Under the pieces are notes generated by a model. That model did not search any database and was not told where the DNA came from. It was given only the letters and a program-made list of their open reading frames with translations. From NCBI RefSeq assembly GCF_003173595.1, contig NZ_QGNZ01000002.1, forward strand, positions 930,001 to 994,000: a stretch of DNA of 64,000 nt, in the 5' to 3' direction. This DNA comes from Pedobacter yonginensis. Lineage in GTDB: Bacteria; Bacteroidota; Bacteroidia; Sphingobacteriales; Sphingobacteriaceae. Both the position numbers and the translations under genes were made by a program. Positions 17,401-25,918 of the stretch are shown here, piece after piece (the stretch's first letter is position 1; each line of letters starts with the position of its first letter).

Positions 17401-18578
17401 GGGGAATAAAAAAATATTTAATTATTAGTGGGATTTTACTGGTAGCGTATTTGGTTGCACAGTATTATAAACCAAAGCCAACCAATTGGTTTGCAAGCTA
17501 TTTAACAGAAGATAAAATTCCTTTTGGAACCTATATTTTACATCAGCGAATTCAGGATATTTTTCCAGGAACGGTTGTTAGAAAAAGCAAAGACCCAATT
17601 TACAATACACTAAAAGCAAATGCAGCCACAAACACAAATTATTTAATTATTGCATCAGGTGTTAAGGTAAATAAATTGGATTTTAAAGAAATGGTTCGCT
17701 TTATGCAAAGGGGAAACAACATATTTGTTTCTGCTTTTCAAATGCAAGGGATGCTTTTAGATACCTTAAAGCTTAACATTAGCGCCGATTTTGATTTTAG
17801 TAAAAAGCGAAAATCGTATGTAAACTTTTCCAATCCGAATCTGCGAGTGGCAAAGGGCTACACTTTTGAGAAGAGCATTAGCGAACAATACTTCAGAAAG
17901 ATAGATTCCTCAAAAGCCATTGTTTTGGGTAATAGAAATAACAAAGAGGTTAACTTTGTTCAATATAAATTTGGCAAGGGCTCGCTTTTCCTTATGCCCA
18001 ATCCGCAGTTGTTAACCAATTATAGTTTACTTACAGCTAACGGAAGCGAATATGCATCGAAGGCATTATCTTACTTGCCAAAAGCAAAAACATTAATCTG
18101 GGATGAGCATTTTACCCGTCCGAGCACAGTTGACACCTCCCCACTCCGACTAATTTTCAGATATGACTCCCTACGTTGGGCTTATTATATTTCCGTTTTT
18201 GGATTGCTCATTTTTGTGCTCTTCGAAATTAAAAGAAGGCAAAGGATTATTCCCTCCATTAGCAGATTAACCAATACATCGGTAGAATTTGTAAAAGTAG
18301 TAGGCAGGGTGTATTACCAACAAAGAAATAATAGAGACATTGCCGAGAAAAAGGTTAAATATTTACTCGAATACATCAGAACGAAATATCGGCTAAGAAC
18401 GATTGATCTGAACCAAGAACTCAAAGAAAGTTTAATTCATGTTTCTGGCGCATCAGCCGAAACGATAGAAAGCCTTTTTATTGAAATTACACATTTAAAA
18501 AGAGGACAAATGGTTCATGATAAACATTTGATTGAGCTGAACAAAATTATAGAACAATTTTACAAGGAAGACCAATAA
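17397..18578 (+). CDS. DUF4350-type membrane protein
   Basis: 393 aa. An N-terminal anchor (YLIISGILLVAYLVAQYY) precedes a periplasmic domain resembling DUF4350 (FGTYILHQRIQDIFPGTVV; LLIF-type helix later). A second helix near residue 262-282 (WAYYISVFGLLIFVLFEI) leads to a cytoplasmic tail of about 110 residues. DUF4350 domains resemble class I amidotransferase-like folds without obvious catalytic residues. It overlaps DUF4129 by 4 bases and is followed 2 bases later by the MoxR gene, placing it in the same operon. Confidence 0.78.
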   Translation: MRGIKKYLIISGILLVAYLVAQYYKPKPTNWFASYLTEDKIPFGTYILHQRIQDIFPGTVVRKSKDPIYNTLKANAATNTNYLIIASGVKVNKLDFKEMVRFMQRGNNIFVSAFQMQGMLLDTLKLNISADFDFSKKRKSYVNFSNPNLRVAKGYTFEKSISEQYFRKIDSSKAIVLGNRNNKEVNFVQYKFGKGSLFLMPNPQLLTNYSLLTANGSEYASKALSYLPKAKTLIWDEHFTRPSTVDTSPLRLIFRYDSLRWAYYISVFGLLIFVLFEIKRRQRIIPSISRLTNTSVEFVKVVGRVYYQQRNNRDIAEKKVKYLLEYIRTKYRLRTIDLNQELKESLIHVSGASAETIESLFIEITHLKRGQMVHDKHLIELNKIIEQFYKEDQ

Positions 18579-18580
18579 AT

Positions 18581-19558
18581 ATGGAACAGGAAATGTTTAA
18601 CCAACGCACCGATTTAACGCAACTAAGCGCCGCGGTAGATCATATTAGGCAAACATTAGGCAAAATAATCGTCGGGCAAAAAGATGTAATTGATCTTTTA
18701 ATTGCTGGCCTCTTGGCCGATGGGCACCTTTTGTTGGAGGGCGTGCCAGGTGTGGCTAAAACTTTGAGTGCAAAATTGGTTGCTAAATGTATTTCAGCCA
18801 GCTTTTCTCGTATTCAATTCACACCAGATTTAATGCCATCTGATGTTTTAGGAACGGCAGTTTTTAGCCCCAAAACCGCCGAATTTCAATTTAGGCATGG
18901 ACCCATTTTCGGCAACATCATTTTGGTTGATGAGATTAACCGAGCACCGGCAAAAACCCAATCTGCGCTTTTCGAAGCGATGGAAGAACGCCAAATTACA
19001 GTTGATGGAAATACCTACAAACTCGAAGAGCCCTTTATGGTTTTGGCTACTCAAAATCCAGTAGATCAAGAAGGTACCTACCGTTTGCCAGAAGCACAGC
19101 TCGATCGTTTTTTGTTTAAAATCGAAGTCAAATACCCATCATTAGAAGATGAAATCCAGATTTTAGTTAATCAGCACCAGCAAAAATCCGACGATCAACT
19201 GTTAAATATTGTACCAGTTTTATCGGTAGAACAGGTGAAAGCAGTTCGTTCTACGATAAAAGCATTGTTTGTGGAGCCAAAGCTGTTGGCCTACGCAGCA
19301 CAAATTACACACGAAACCAGAAACAATAAATCATTGTATCTAGGCGCATCGCCGAGGGCTTCTTTAGCAATGATTAATGGCGCAAAGGCGATAGCGGCAA
19401 TGGCAGGAAGAGATTTTGTTACACCTGATGATATCATTAAGGTAGCAATACCCGTATTGGCGCACCGCATCATGCTAAGCCCAGAAAAGGAAATGGAGGG
19501 CTTAACCCCTGCCGATATTATTACACAAATCATTAAGAAAATAGAAATTCCTAGATAA
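18581..19558 (+). CDS. MoxR-family AAA+ ATPase
   Basis: 325 aa. Walker A is GVPGVAKT (near residue 58), Walker B is ILVDEINRAPAKTQSALFEA with the MoxR-typical continuation, sensor 1 is ATQNPVDQEGTY, and the sensor 2 region lies in the C-terminal lid (LGASPRASLAM). MoxR ATPases act as chaperones for assembly or activation of partner complexes, often together with VWA/DUF58 proteins. Here the DUF58 gene follows 5 bases after the stop, which supports that pairing. All ATPase motifs look intact. Confidence 0.95.
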   Translation: MEQEMFNQRTDLTQLSAAVDHIRQTLGKIIVGQKDVIDLLIAGLLADGHLLLEGVPGVAKTLSAKLVAKCISASFSRIQFTPDLMPSDVLGTAVFSPKTAEFQFRHGPIFGNIILVDEINRAPAKTQSALFEAMEERQITVDGNTYKLEEPFMVLATQNPVDQEGTYRLPEAQLDRFLFKIEVKYPSLEDEIQILVNQHQQKSDDQLLNIVPVLSVEQVKAVRSTIKALFVEPKLLAYAAQITHETRNNKSLYLGASPRASLAMINGAKAIAAMAGRDFVTPDDIIKVAIPVLAHRIMLSPEKEMEGLTPADIITQIIKKIEIPR

Positions 19559-19563
19559 AAGAA

Positions 19564-20910
19564 ATGATGCGCCTTTTTGGAAAATATTATACAGATTTAT
19601 TTTTGAATAAGCGATTATTCATAGGACTTGGCCTATGCGTAAGCCTGTTTGTATTTTCCTTCTTTCTTTCCTTTTTGGGCGATTTGCCGTACTTTTTCCT
19701 AGGCGCATTGGTGCTGCTCGTTTTTATCGATTTATTCTTGCTATACCGACATGAAAAGGGCGTTTTTTTGCGTAGAGATGTGCCAGAACGATTGAGTAAT
19801 GGAGACGATAATGAAATCAAAATCTACTTAGAAAATTTTTATCCTTTTGAAGTGAAAGTTGGGATTATTGATGAAATCCCGTTTCAATTTCAGAAAAGGG
19901 ATTTATGGTTTAGCACCACACTTGCATCTAAAACCCAAAAAAGCATTACGTATGCGCTGCGGCCCACTAAACGAGGCGAGTATGATTTTGGTCAAACACG
20001 TCTCTATGTTCAGTCGCCTTTACGATTCATTAGCAGAAGATTTAATGTTGGAGTGCGCAAATTGGTGCCGGTTTATCCATCCTTTCTAAAGTTAAGGCAG
20101 TACGAATTAATGGCCATTTCTAACCGATTAACTGATTTTGGAATAAAAAAAATGCGCAGAATCGGTCATAGCATGGAGTTTGATCAAGTTAAAAATTATG
20201 TTGCTGGTGATGATTACAGAACCGTAAACTGGAAAGCTACCGCTAGAAAAGGCGACCTAATGGTGAACTCCTATACCGATGAAAAGGCTCAGCATGTTTA
20301 CTGTGTGATAGATAAATCGCGAGCCATGAAAATGCCATTTGAGGGATTGAGTCTGCTCGATTATGCCATTAACGCCAGTTTAATTTTGAGCAGCGTAGCC
20401 TTAGTAAAAGAAGATAAAGCAGGCTTAATTACAGTAGCAGAAAAAACAGGTAGCATCATTCAAGCAGATCGCCGACCGGCACAGCTCAATAAAATTATGG
20501 AGGTTTTGTATAAAGAAAAAACCCGCTATCTGGAAACAGACATGGAAGCTTTATACATCAGCATTCGGGCCACATTAAAGCAAAGGAGCTTGGTGGTGTT
20601 TTTTACCAACTTCGAAAGCATGTCGGCCTTAGAAAGACAACTTCCCCACCTTAAACGAATTTCAAAATTTCATTTGTTGCTGGTTGTTTTCTTCGAAAAT
20701 ACAACCCTTAAAACTTTAAGTGAAGAGCCAGCAAAAGATATTGAAGGAATTTACATTAAAACCATTGCCGAAAAATTTGCTTTCGAAAAGAAATTGATGG
20801 TGAAAGAGCTTGCCAAACATGGCATTTTAAGTTTGCTTACCGAGCCGCAGAATTTAACCGTTAATGTTGTTAATCAGTACTTGGCATTAAAAGCCCAGCA
20901 GCGAATTTAA
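19564..20910 (+). CDS. DUF58-domain protein
   Basis: 448 aa. Two hydrophobic segments at the N-terminus (LFIGLGLCVSLFVFSFFLSF; FLGALVLLVFIDLFLLYR) anchor a cytoplasmic part. The DUF58 signature is clear: GHSMEFDQVKNYVAGDDYRT followed by VNWKATARKGDLMV. A VWA-like domain follows, but its metal site reads DKSRA rather than D-x-S-x-S, so metal binding may be weaker. It is the terminal gene of the cluster and ends 19 bases before the convergent nucleoid-associated protein gene, with no obvious terminator between them. Confidence 0.9.
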   Translation: MMRLFGKYYTDLFLNKRLFIGLGLCVSLFVFSFFLSFLGDLPYFFLGALVLLVFIDLFLLYRHEKGVFLRRDVPERLSNGDDNEIKIYLENFYPFEVKVGIIDEIPFQFQKRDLWFSTTLASKTQKSITYALRPTKRGEYDFGQTRLYVQSPLRFISRRFNVGVRKLVPVYPSFLKLRQYELMAISNRLTDFGIKKMRRIGHSMEFDQVKNYVAGDDYRTVNWKATARKGDLMVNSYTDEKAQHVYCVIDKSRAMKMPFEGLSLLDYAINASLILSSVALVKEDKAGLITVAEKTGSIIQADRRPAQLNKIMEVLYKEKTRYLETDMEALYISIRATLKQRSLVVFFTNFESMSALERQLPHLKRISKFHLLLVVFFENTTLKTLSEEPAKDIEGIYIKTIAEKFAFEKKLMVKELAKHGILSLLTEPQNLTVNVVNQYLALKAQQRI

Positions 20911-20929
20911 TGTACAAAATAGAAATTCC

Positions 20930-21988
20930 CTATTCTTCCTCTCTAAAGTAAACTTTATAGAAATTCATCGATTTATCATCATCATAACCCTTTTCAATCA
21001 TGTCCTTATTTCCATGAATATAGATGTGGAAGTTCTTATCCAATTTTAAAACACTTTTATAAGCTCTGGCCTGTTTCTTAACGGCTGATTCGGCAATTTC
21101 AAATTGATCTGCAATTGGCGATTCGTATTCCTCTTCGTAGTTTTTCTTGTAGTTTTTAAACGATTCAATTCCCTCAGCGTTGCCAATTACCTCGTTTCCA
21201 AACTCCTCAATATCAAAGGATTCTTTCTCTTTAAAATATTTCATCGAGCGGTTCAAGAGGTCAATTTTATCCGCTTTGCTAATTTCATAATCACTATCAA
21301 GCTTTTGCGTTACAAAGTTTTTATATACGCCTAAAACATTATTGGTTTGGTTGTAACTGTCGTTTCTGATTTTCAATTTCAGAAACTCGTCTTTCCAATA
21401 TACAGCACTTTCATTGCTGCTTTTTGCCTGATCGAGCACAACCACTTTATAGCCTTCTTGCTGATCCACATTAAAAATTAAACAGCCCTTATCGAGTTTG
21501 TTAATACTGATGGCGTCTTGCTCATAACTCATGTTAAAGCCATCCTGCTCTGGGTAAACCTTTAAGTAAGTATCTTTTGTTTCCGATTTGAAAATGCCAA
21601 GGGCATCCAATTGCTCCCCTTCAATCTGAACTTTTTCAAAATAGGCAACATATAACTCCCCCGATTTTATTTTGGGGTGATTGGCTACATCGTATAAATA
21701 TTTAGCCAGCTGTTGAGAGTCTTCATGGAAAAGATCGTTATTTTCAAAAATCTCATTCGCAAAATGGAAAACTTCGTTGAGCTGAAGATTGTCGTTTGGA
21801 TGATAGAAACGGTAAACCTCATTTACTTTTTCGAAAGGCTTTAAAAAATATTGCATCAGCAAATTGCCCAGAGTTTCGTCCTCAATCTTTAAAGGTGCAT
21901 CAGATAATTTATAATATTCTTCAAGCAACTTATTGCCTGTATGGTGGATAGAGAGTTGTTTAAGGGAAGCCTCGAAAAATGAAATCAT
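20930..21988 (-). CDS. nucleoid-associated protein (NdpA/YejK family)
   Basis: 352 aa, acidic, soluble. The N-terminal third (LHEDSQQLAKYLYDVANHPK; IKSGELYVAYFEKVQIEGEQ; LDALGIFKSETKDTYLKVY) matches the 37-kDa nucleoid-associated protein family, and the C-terminus keeps the KNFHIYIHGN segment. YejK-like proteins associate with bacterial nucleoids; in Bacteroidota the role is unproven and some members are linked to defence neighbourhoods. Here the neighbours are housekeeping genes, so a core role is more likely. Confidence 0.85.
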   Translation of the reverse strand: MISFFEASLKQLSIHHTGNKLLEEYYKLSDAPLKIEDETLGNLLMQYFLKPFEKVNEVYRFYHPNDNLQLNEVFHFANEIFENNDLFHEDSQQLAKYLYDVANHPKIKSGELYVAYFEKVQIEGEQLDALGIFKSETKDTYLKVYPEQDGFNMSYEQDAISINKLDKGCLIFNVDQQEGYKVVVLDQAKSSNESAVYWKDEFLKLKIRNDSYNQTNNVLGVYKNFVTQKLDSDYEISKADKIDLLNRSMKYFKEKESFDIEEFGNEVIGNAEGIESFKNYKKNYEEEYESPIADQFEIAESAVKKQARAYKSVLKLDKNFHIYIHGNKDMIEKGYDDDKSMNFYKVYFREEE

Positions 21989-22096
21989 AGGCGCAAATTA
22001 AGTAAATAATCAGCTTAATTAATTGTCAAGTTTTAAACAGAAAGTTTGTTAGAATTTGGGCGATGCGTGCGGTTGTTTAGGTGGATTTAGATTAGT

Positions 22097-22160
22097 CGGG
22101 ATTTGCAATCCCGTCTTTTTGAGCTAACGATTTGTAATCCTCGAAACAATTGCAAAATCT
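22097..22160. repeat. REP-like palindromic module cluster
   Basis: The 17-mer 22097-22113 (CGGGATTTGCAATCCCG) is an interrupted palindrome. The stretch 22128-22143 (CGATTTGTAATCCTCG) is a variant of the same unit, and a third weak one follows near 22146 (ACAATTGCAAAATCT). The pattern resembles dispersed palindromes associated with IS200-like REP transposases. No transposase is nearby. Confidence 0.5.
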
Positions 22161-22181
22161 ATAGCCCTCGAAGTATCTAAA

Positions 22182-22751
22182 CTACATTGATTTAAGCTTT
22201 TCAATAAAATCTATAAACTTTTGGTCTGAATAATCGGCTAAACCCTCATGTTTAAAGCTTAGCCTGCCCTGTTTATCAAATATCACTGTAGTAGGTAACG
22301 AACTTTTAAATATTTGTTCTGGAATGCTGCTTTCTGCCTTATAAATAGGCAATTCAAATTTCTTATTGAGCATAAACTGGCCAGCCTTCGGTAAGTCTCC
22401 ATCTGCATCAGCGAAAATGAAGATTACATTTTTATCATTTTTAAATCGGCGGTAAAGCGTATTGAGCGAAGGCATTTCAGCCCTACATGGCGGACACCAG
22501 GTAGCCCAAAAGTTTAAAAAAATTACCTTCCCCTTCAAGTCACCCAAATCAATTATTTTGCCTTTTTCATCCTTAAATCTAATCCCTTCCAAGCCAACGT
22601 TTACAGGAGCTGCAACCTCAGTTTTTGGAGCATACAAACCAATTTCCATTAAGCCTCTCAATACAAATGCTTTGGCATCTGGCACTAAAACGATCACTAA
22701 AAGCAACGTGATGACTATAATATTGAAGATGTTCTGCTTAATTAATTTCAT
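22182..22751 (-). CDS. TlpA-family thiol-disulfide oxidoreductase
   Basis: 189 aa. A single N-terminal hydrophobic anchor (IFNIIVITLLLVIVLVPDAK) directs a thioredoxin-like domain to the periplasm. The active site is WATWCPPCRAEMPSLN, and the cis-proline loop is SLPTTVIFD. A CPPC motif is common in TlpA/ResA-type reductases that keep cytochrome c maturation partners or other periplasmic cysteines reduced; the target here is unknown. It is separated from the ferredoxin gene by about 200 bases and a terminator, so it is probably transcribed alone. Confidence 0.85.
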   Translation of the reverse strand: MKLIKQNIFNIIVITLLLVIVLVPDAKAFVLRGLMEIGLYAPKTEVAAPVNVGLEGIRFKDEKGKIIDLGDLKGKVIFLNFWATWCPPCRAEMPSLNTLYRRFKNDKNVIFIFADADGDLPKAGQFMLNKKFELPIYKAESSIPEQIFKSSLPTTVIFDKQGRLSFKHEGLADYSDQKFIDFIEKLKSM

Positions 22752-22907
22752 ATAGCTAAGATTGATTCATTGATAAGAATTACAACGGATTTACTGCATA
22801 AAAATTCCTTTGAGCAATATTGTGGCTTTAATCTGAAATGGCGATTGTTAGCTTGAGAGTAGATTACAAATCCCCATTCAATTTAACGATCTCTAAAACT
22901 ACAGCAA

Positions 22908-22937
22908 ACAAAAAAGGCGATACTCTTCAGCATCGCC
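22908..22937 (-). terminator. terminator after the ferredoxin gene
   Basis: On the minus strand a 6-bp stem GGCGAT/ATCGCC with a 10-base loop is followed by a T6 run (22910-22915 on the complement). It lies just after the ferredoxin stop at 22958. Confidence 0.7.
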
Positions 22938-22957
22938 CTGTGTATGTTGTTTACATG

Positions 22958-23284
22958 TTAGCTTACGCCATGTAATTTAACTTTCAGGCCATCCATGTTG
23001 CTGTTCAATTGCAACTGGCATGATAATCTCGAATTTGGAAGTAAGTCAGGCAGTGTATCAAGCATTGCATACTCATCGTCCGTCATTTCATTCAGTGTTT
23101 CTTCACCTTCCAAAACATCTACACAACAGGTTGCACAAAGTGCCATGCCACCGCAGGTAGCCAAAATATCGTATTCAGAAGCCTTTAAAAATTCCATCAA
23201 ACTTAAGCCCATATCAGTAGGTGCCTCGTGAGATGTAACTGAACCATCCGGTTCTTGCATGTGTATTGTAATGTTGTTTTCCAT
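22958..23284 (-). CDS. [2Fe-2S] ferredoxin (adrenodoxin type)
   Basis: 108 aa. The cluster ligands follow the C-x5-C-x2-C ... C pattern: CGGMALCATC then LSCQLQL. The spacing is that of adrenodoxin/isc-type rather than plant-type ferredoxins. The DVLEGEETLNEMTDDEYAML acidic region is typical of the partner-docking helix. It lies 66 bases downstream of the ferredoxin-NADP reductase gene on the same strand, which strongly suggests the reductase is its electron donor. The final acceptor is not identifiable here. Confidence 0.92.
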   Translation of the reverse strand: MENNITIHMQEPDGSVTSHEAPTDMGLSLMEFLKASEYDILATCGGMALCATCCVDVLEGEETLNEMTDDEYAMLDTLPDLLPNSRLSCQLQLNSNMDGLKVKLHGVS

Positions 23285-23350
23285 TTTGCTCGCTTATTAG
23301 CGCAAACTTAGATAAAAAGTTTTCTTTTAAAAACTATTTTAACTTAAAGC

Positions 23351-24361
23351 TTAAAATTCTGAAACGCCGTTAACAGTAGTGTATTTCATGGTGTACTTAA
23401 CACCAGGATTCATGTAAGAATAGGCACTATGGCTCATCAAGGCCGCTTCGTGGAACCCACACAAAATCAATTTCAATTTATTGGTGTAAGTATTTATATC
23501 GCCAATAGCGTAAATGCCTGGTATATTGGTAGAATAATCATCCGTATTTACTTCAATAGCACTCTTGCTGATGTTTAAATTCCAATCCTCAATCGGACCT
23601 AATTTAGGGCTTAAACCAAACAAAGGAATTAAATGATCGGCCTCAACTACCGATTTTTCCATGCTGCGGTTTTGTACAATTTCAACTTGTTCAAGCTTAT
23701 CGCTGCCATGTACTGCATGCAAATTGCTGTTTAAAACCAAATTGATTTTTCCGCTTTCGGCCAAAGCCATTACTTTAGCAACCGAATCTGGAGCACCACG
23801 GAAGCTCTCACTTCTGTGTACCAAAGTTAATTCAGAACAAACATCAGCCAAATAAATGGTCCAATCCAAGGCAGAGTCGCCACCACCAGCAATAACCATT
23901 TTCTGATCACGATATTTTTCTGGATCAAGAATCATATAATTTACGCCCTTACCGTTCTCGAAATTTTCTAGATTTTCAACAGCAGGCTTACGAGGTTCAA
24001 AACAACCCAATCCGCCAGCAATTACCACAACCTTAGCTTCGATAATGGTACCCATATTGGTAGTCAAAACGAAATCGGCTTCTCCGCGTTTCTCTAAGCC
24101 CTCAATACGCTCGCCTAAAGTAAAGGTAGGATGAAAGGGTTTTGCCTGCTCCATCAAATTATCTACAAGTTCCTGAGCCAAAACAGAAGGATAACCCGGA
24201 ATGTCGTAAATCGGTTTCTTAGGGTAGATTTCAGAAAGCTGTCCACCAACTTGTGGAAGATAATCAATTAAATGGCAACGCATTTTTAATAAACCGGCTT
24301 CAAAAATGGCAAACAAACCAACCGGACCAGCGCCTATTACGGCTATATCAGTAGAAATCAT
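23351..24361 (-). CDS. ferredoxin--NADP(+) reductase, thioredoxin-reductase-like (YumC type)
   Basis: 336 aa. FAD-binding motif GAGPVGLFAIFEAG at the start, NADPH motif AGGGDSALDW near residue 160, and the C-terminal FAD contact IYAIGDIN. The CxxC of thioredoxin reductases is absent, as in YumC-type ferredoxin-NADP reductases. It would pass electrons between NADPH and the adjacent [2Fe-2S] ferredoxin encoded 66 bases downstream. It heads the two-gene transcript, with a TAACTTTG box just upstream. Confidence 0.93.
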   Translation of the reverse strand: MISTDIAVIGAGPVGLFAIFEAGLLKMRCHLIDYLPQVGGQLSEIYPKKPIYDIPGYPSVLAQELVDNLMEQAKPFHPTFTLGERIEGLEKRGEADFVLTTNMGTIIEAKVVVIAGGLGCFEPRKPAVENLENFENGKGVNYMILDPEKYRDQKMVIAGGGDSALDWTIYLADVCSELTLVHRSESFRGAPDSVAKVMALAESGKINLVLNSNLHAVHGSDKLEQVEIVQNRSMEKSVVEADHLIPLFGLSPKLGPIEDWNLNISKSAIEVNTDDYSTNIPGIYAIGDINTYTNKLKLILCGFHEAALMSHSAYSYMNPGVKYTMKYTTVNGVSEF

Positions 24362-24377
24362 TCAAAAAAATTTGACG

Positions 24378-24385
24378 CAAAGTTA
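24378..24385 (-). promoter_or_regulatory. putative -7 element for the FNR-ferredoxin operon
   Basis: Minus-strand TAACTTTG fits TAnnTTTG and lies 16 bases before the ATG. No clear -33 TTTG was seen at the right distance. Confidence 0.35.
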
Positions 24386-24531
24386 CAAAATAAACTATTA
24401 TCTATTCCTCTATTTAGAAATATTCTAGATAATTCTGTAATGCCATTGTAATCAGTATTTTATATGCTTTTATGCCACTTAAAACAAAATATATTAAAAT
24501 TTAATGTCAAAAGGCAAATTATAATTGGTCT

Positions 24532-24666
24532 ATGGGCTTAGTCGATATTGAATTTTTACTTTCAGATCCTCGATCTTTTTATCCAGAAGCACTTATGGAT
24601 TATGGGTTCTATAAATTCCAAGCCATTGCCGTATTTTCTCCTTTCCGCTTTTTGAACTACCTTTGA
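24532..24666 (+). CDS. candidate 44-aa upstream ORF overlapping lpxH region
   Basis: An uninterrupted 44-codon frame starts at ATG 24532 (MGLVDIEFLLSDPRSFYPEA...) and ends at TGA 24664-24666. Its stop overlaps an ATG (TGATG, 24664-24668) that is in frame with the LpxH-like gene. I do not recognise the peptide. The overlap suggests translational coupling or a leader peptide, but the length is short enough to be chance. It occupies part of the 24362-24674 spacer; the rest of that spacer is AT-rich with only the FNR -7 box visible. Confidence 0.3.
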   Translation: MGLVDIEFLLSDPRSFYPEALMDYGFYKFQAIAVFSPFRFLNYL

Positions 24667-24674
24667 TGTTGTAC

Positions 24675-25418
24675 ATGGCAAAAAACATTTATTTCGCTTC
24701 CGATTTTCACTTAGGCACACCAAATTATACAGAAAGCCGTACCCGCGAGGCACGCATTTTAAGGTGGTTAAATTTTATTGAGCCAACCTGTGGCGAGCTC
24801 TTTTTAATGGGCGATATATTCGATTTTTGGTTTGAATACGCCAAAGTTATCCCAAAAGGGTTTATCCGTTTGCAAGGCAAATTGGCAGCAATGGCCGATT
24901 CAGGAATTAAAATCTACTTCTTTAAGGGCAATCATGATATGTGGGTTTTCGATTACTTTAAACAAGAAATCGGGATGGAAATTATTAGTGATGAGTTAAT
25001 TATTGAGCGAGGAGGCAAGAAATTTTATTTGCACCATGGCGATGGCTTGGGCCCGGGCGATAGAAAGTACAAGTTTCTCCGCAAGATTTTTAGAAGCAAA
25101 ATTTGCCAATGGCTTTTTGCCCGCCTACACCCAAATTTAGGTATTGGCATTGCAAACGGCTGGAGTAGAAGCAGCAGGGCAGCAAGCAATCCAGAAGAAG
25201 TTTTTTTTGGTTTAGAAGGCGAATGGCTCGCCATTTACGCACAAGAACAACTTAAAAAAGAGCATTTTGATTACTTTATTTTTGGTCACAGGCATTTGCC
25301 AATGGATCTAGATCTCGGCAACGCGAGTAGGTACATTAACACTGGCGAGTGGCTCAGATACAACTCTTATGCCGTGTTCGATGGCATAAATTTGAAGTTG
25401 GAATACTTTAAACTTTAA
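24675..25418 (+). CDS. lpxH: UDP-2,3-diacylglucosamine diphosphatase (LpxH-like)
   Basis: 247 aa from ATG 24675 (MAKNIYFASDFHLG); ATG 24666 and TTG 24663 are alternatives in frame. The metallophosphoesterase motifs are present: SDFHLG (D-x-H), MGDIFDFWFE (GDxxD), KGNHDMW (GNHD), LHHGDGLG and FGHRHLP (GHxH). LpxH hydrolyses UDP-2,3-diacylglucosamine to lipid X in lipid A synthesis at the inner membrane face. The WFEY and long RKIFRS...LHPNLG insert are typical of the Bacteroidota form. It stands alone between the FNR operon and prfA. Confidence 0.87.
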   Translation: MAKNIYFASDFHLGTPNYTESRTREARILRWLNFIEPTCGELFLMGDIFDFWFEYAKVIPKGFIRLQGKLAAMADSGIKIYFFKGNHDMWVFDYFKQEIGMEIISDELIIERGGKKFYLHHGDGLGPGDRKYKFLRKIFRSKICQWLFARLHPNLGIGIANGWSRSSRAASNPEEVFFGLEGEWLAIYAQEQLKKEHFDYFIFGHRHLPMDLDLGNASRYINTGEWLRYNSYAVFDGINLKLEYFKL

Positions 25419-25918
25419 TTTTTATTGTTTTTGAAAAGCAAAACCAACAACCCGGTTTAACGTTCGCCGGGCTTTACATTGTAGCGCCAATAAAAAATTG
25501 GCGGCTGCCATTTCAATCCCGTTTAAACCAATCAGTCCGTACAACTATCCACGTTTAAAACCCAAAGCCTAATATTTCCGCCTTAAAGGCTTGCTCACAC
25601 TTCCAATTTTAAGCCAGGCAAGCGAAATTATTTCTTAATGGAGCTAGGCTTCTACTAGGGTTAAAGCGCTGTTTATAAACGTGATGGAACGGAAAGCCCG
25701 CAGCTAGCAAATGGCAATTGTGCTTTTGGGCAAGCGAGGACTTGCAGAGAGAGCAGGGCTGCCCGCCGCCACAAGCACATGTCCCATCATTTCCAAAAAT
25801 CAAACAATAAAAACCTAAGGCGCTCTTTCAAAACTAATTCAGCTTTTTTCCTTATTTTTGCATTTCCTAAATTTTAGAGAGAAGCTAAGGATCTAGGAAT
25901 TTCAATACGAATATTATT
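25419..25918. other. 500-base non-coding spacer with GC-richer palindromic segments
   Basis: No convincing gene. It contains a CCCGG/CCGGG hairpin (25451-25471), a perfect 7-bp hairpin CGCCAAT/ATTGGCG with A5 loop (25485-25503) and, at about 25720-25790, a stretch clearly richer in GC than the surrounding DNA. The composition and mixed short palindromes look like a dispersed non-coding element rather than decayed coding sequence. The prfA promoter lies at its right end. Confidence 0.5.
25853..25860 (+). promoter_or_regulatory. putative -7 element for prfA
   Basis: TATTTTTG matches TAnnTTTG and lies 58 bases before the prfA ATG. The -33 region is not convincing. Confidence 0.35.

Noticed and set aside
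24562..24753. Minus-strand 63-codon ORF over the start of the LpxH-like gene
   Set aside because: It runs opposite to a well-supported gene and has no recognisable motif.
25609..25803. Minus-strand 64-codon Cys-rich ORF in the prfA upstream spacer
   Set aside because: It lies in a GC-richer non-coding stretch and reads like chance translation with no family pattern.
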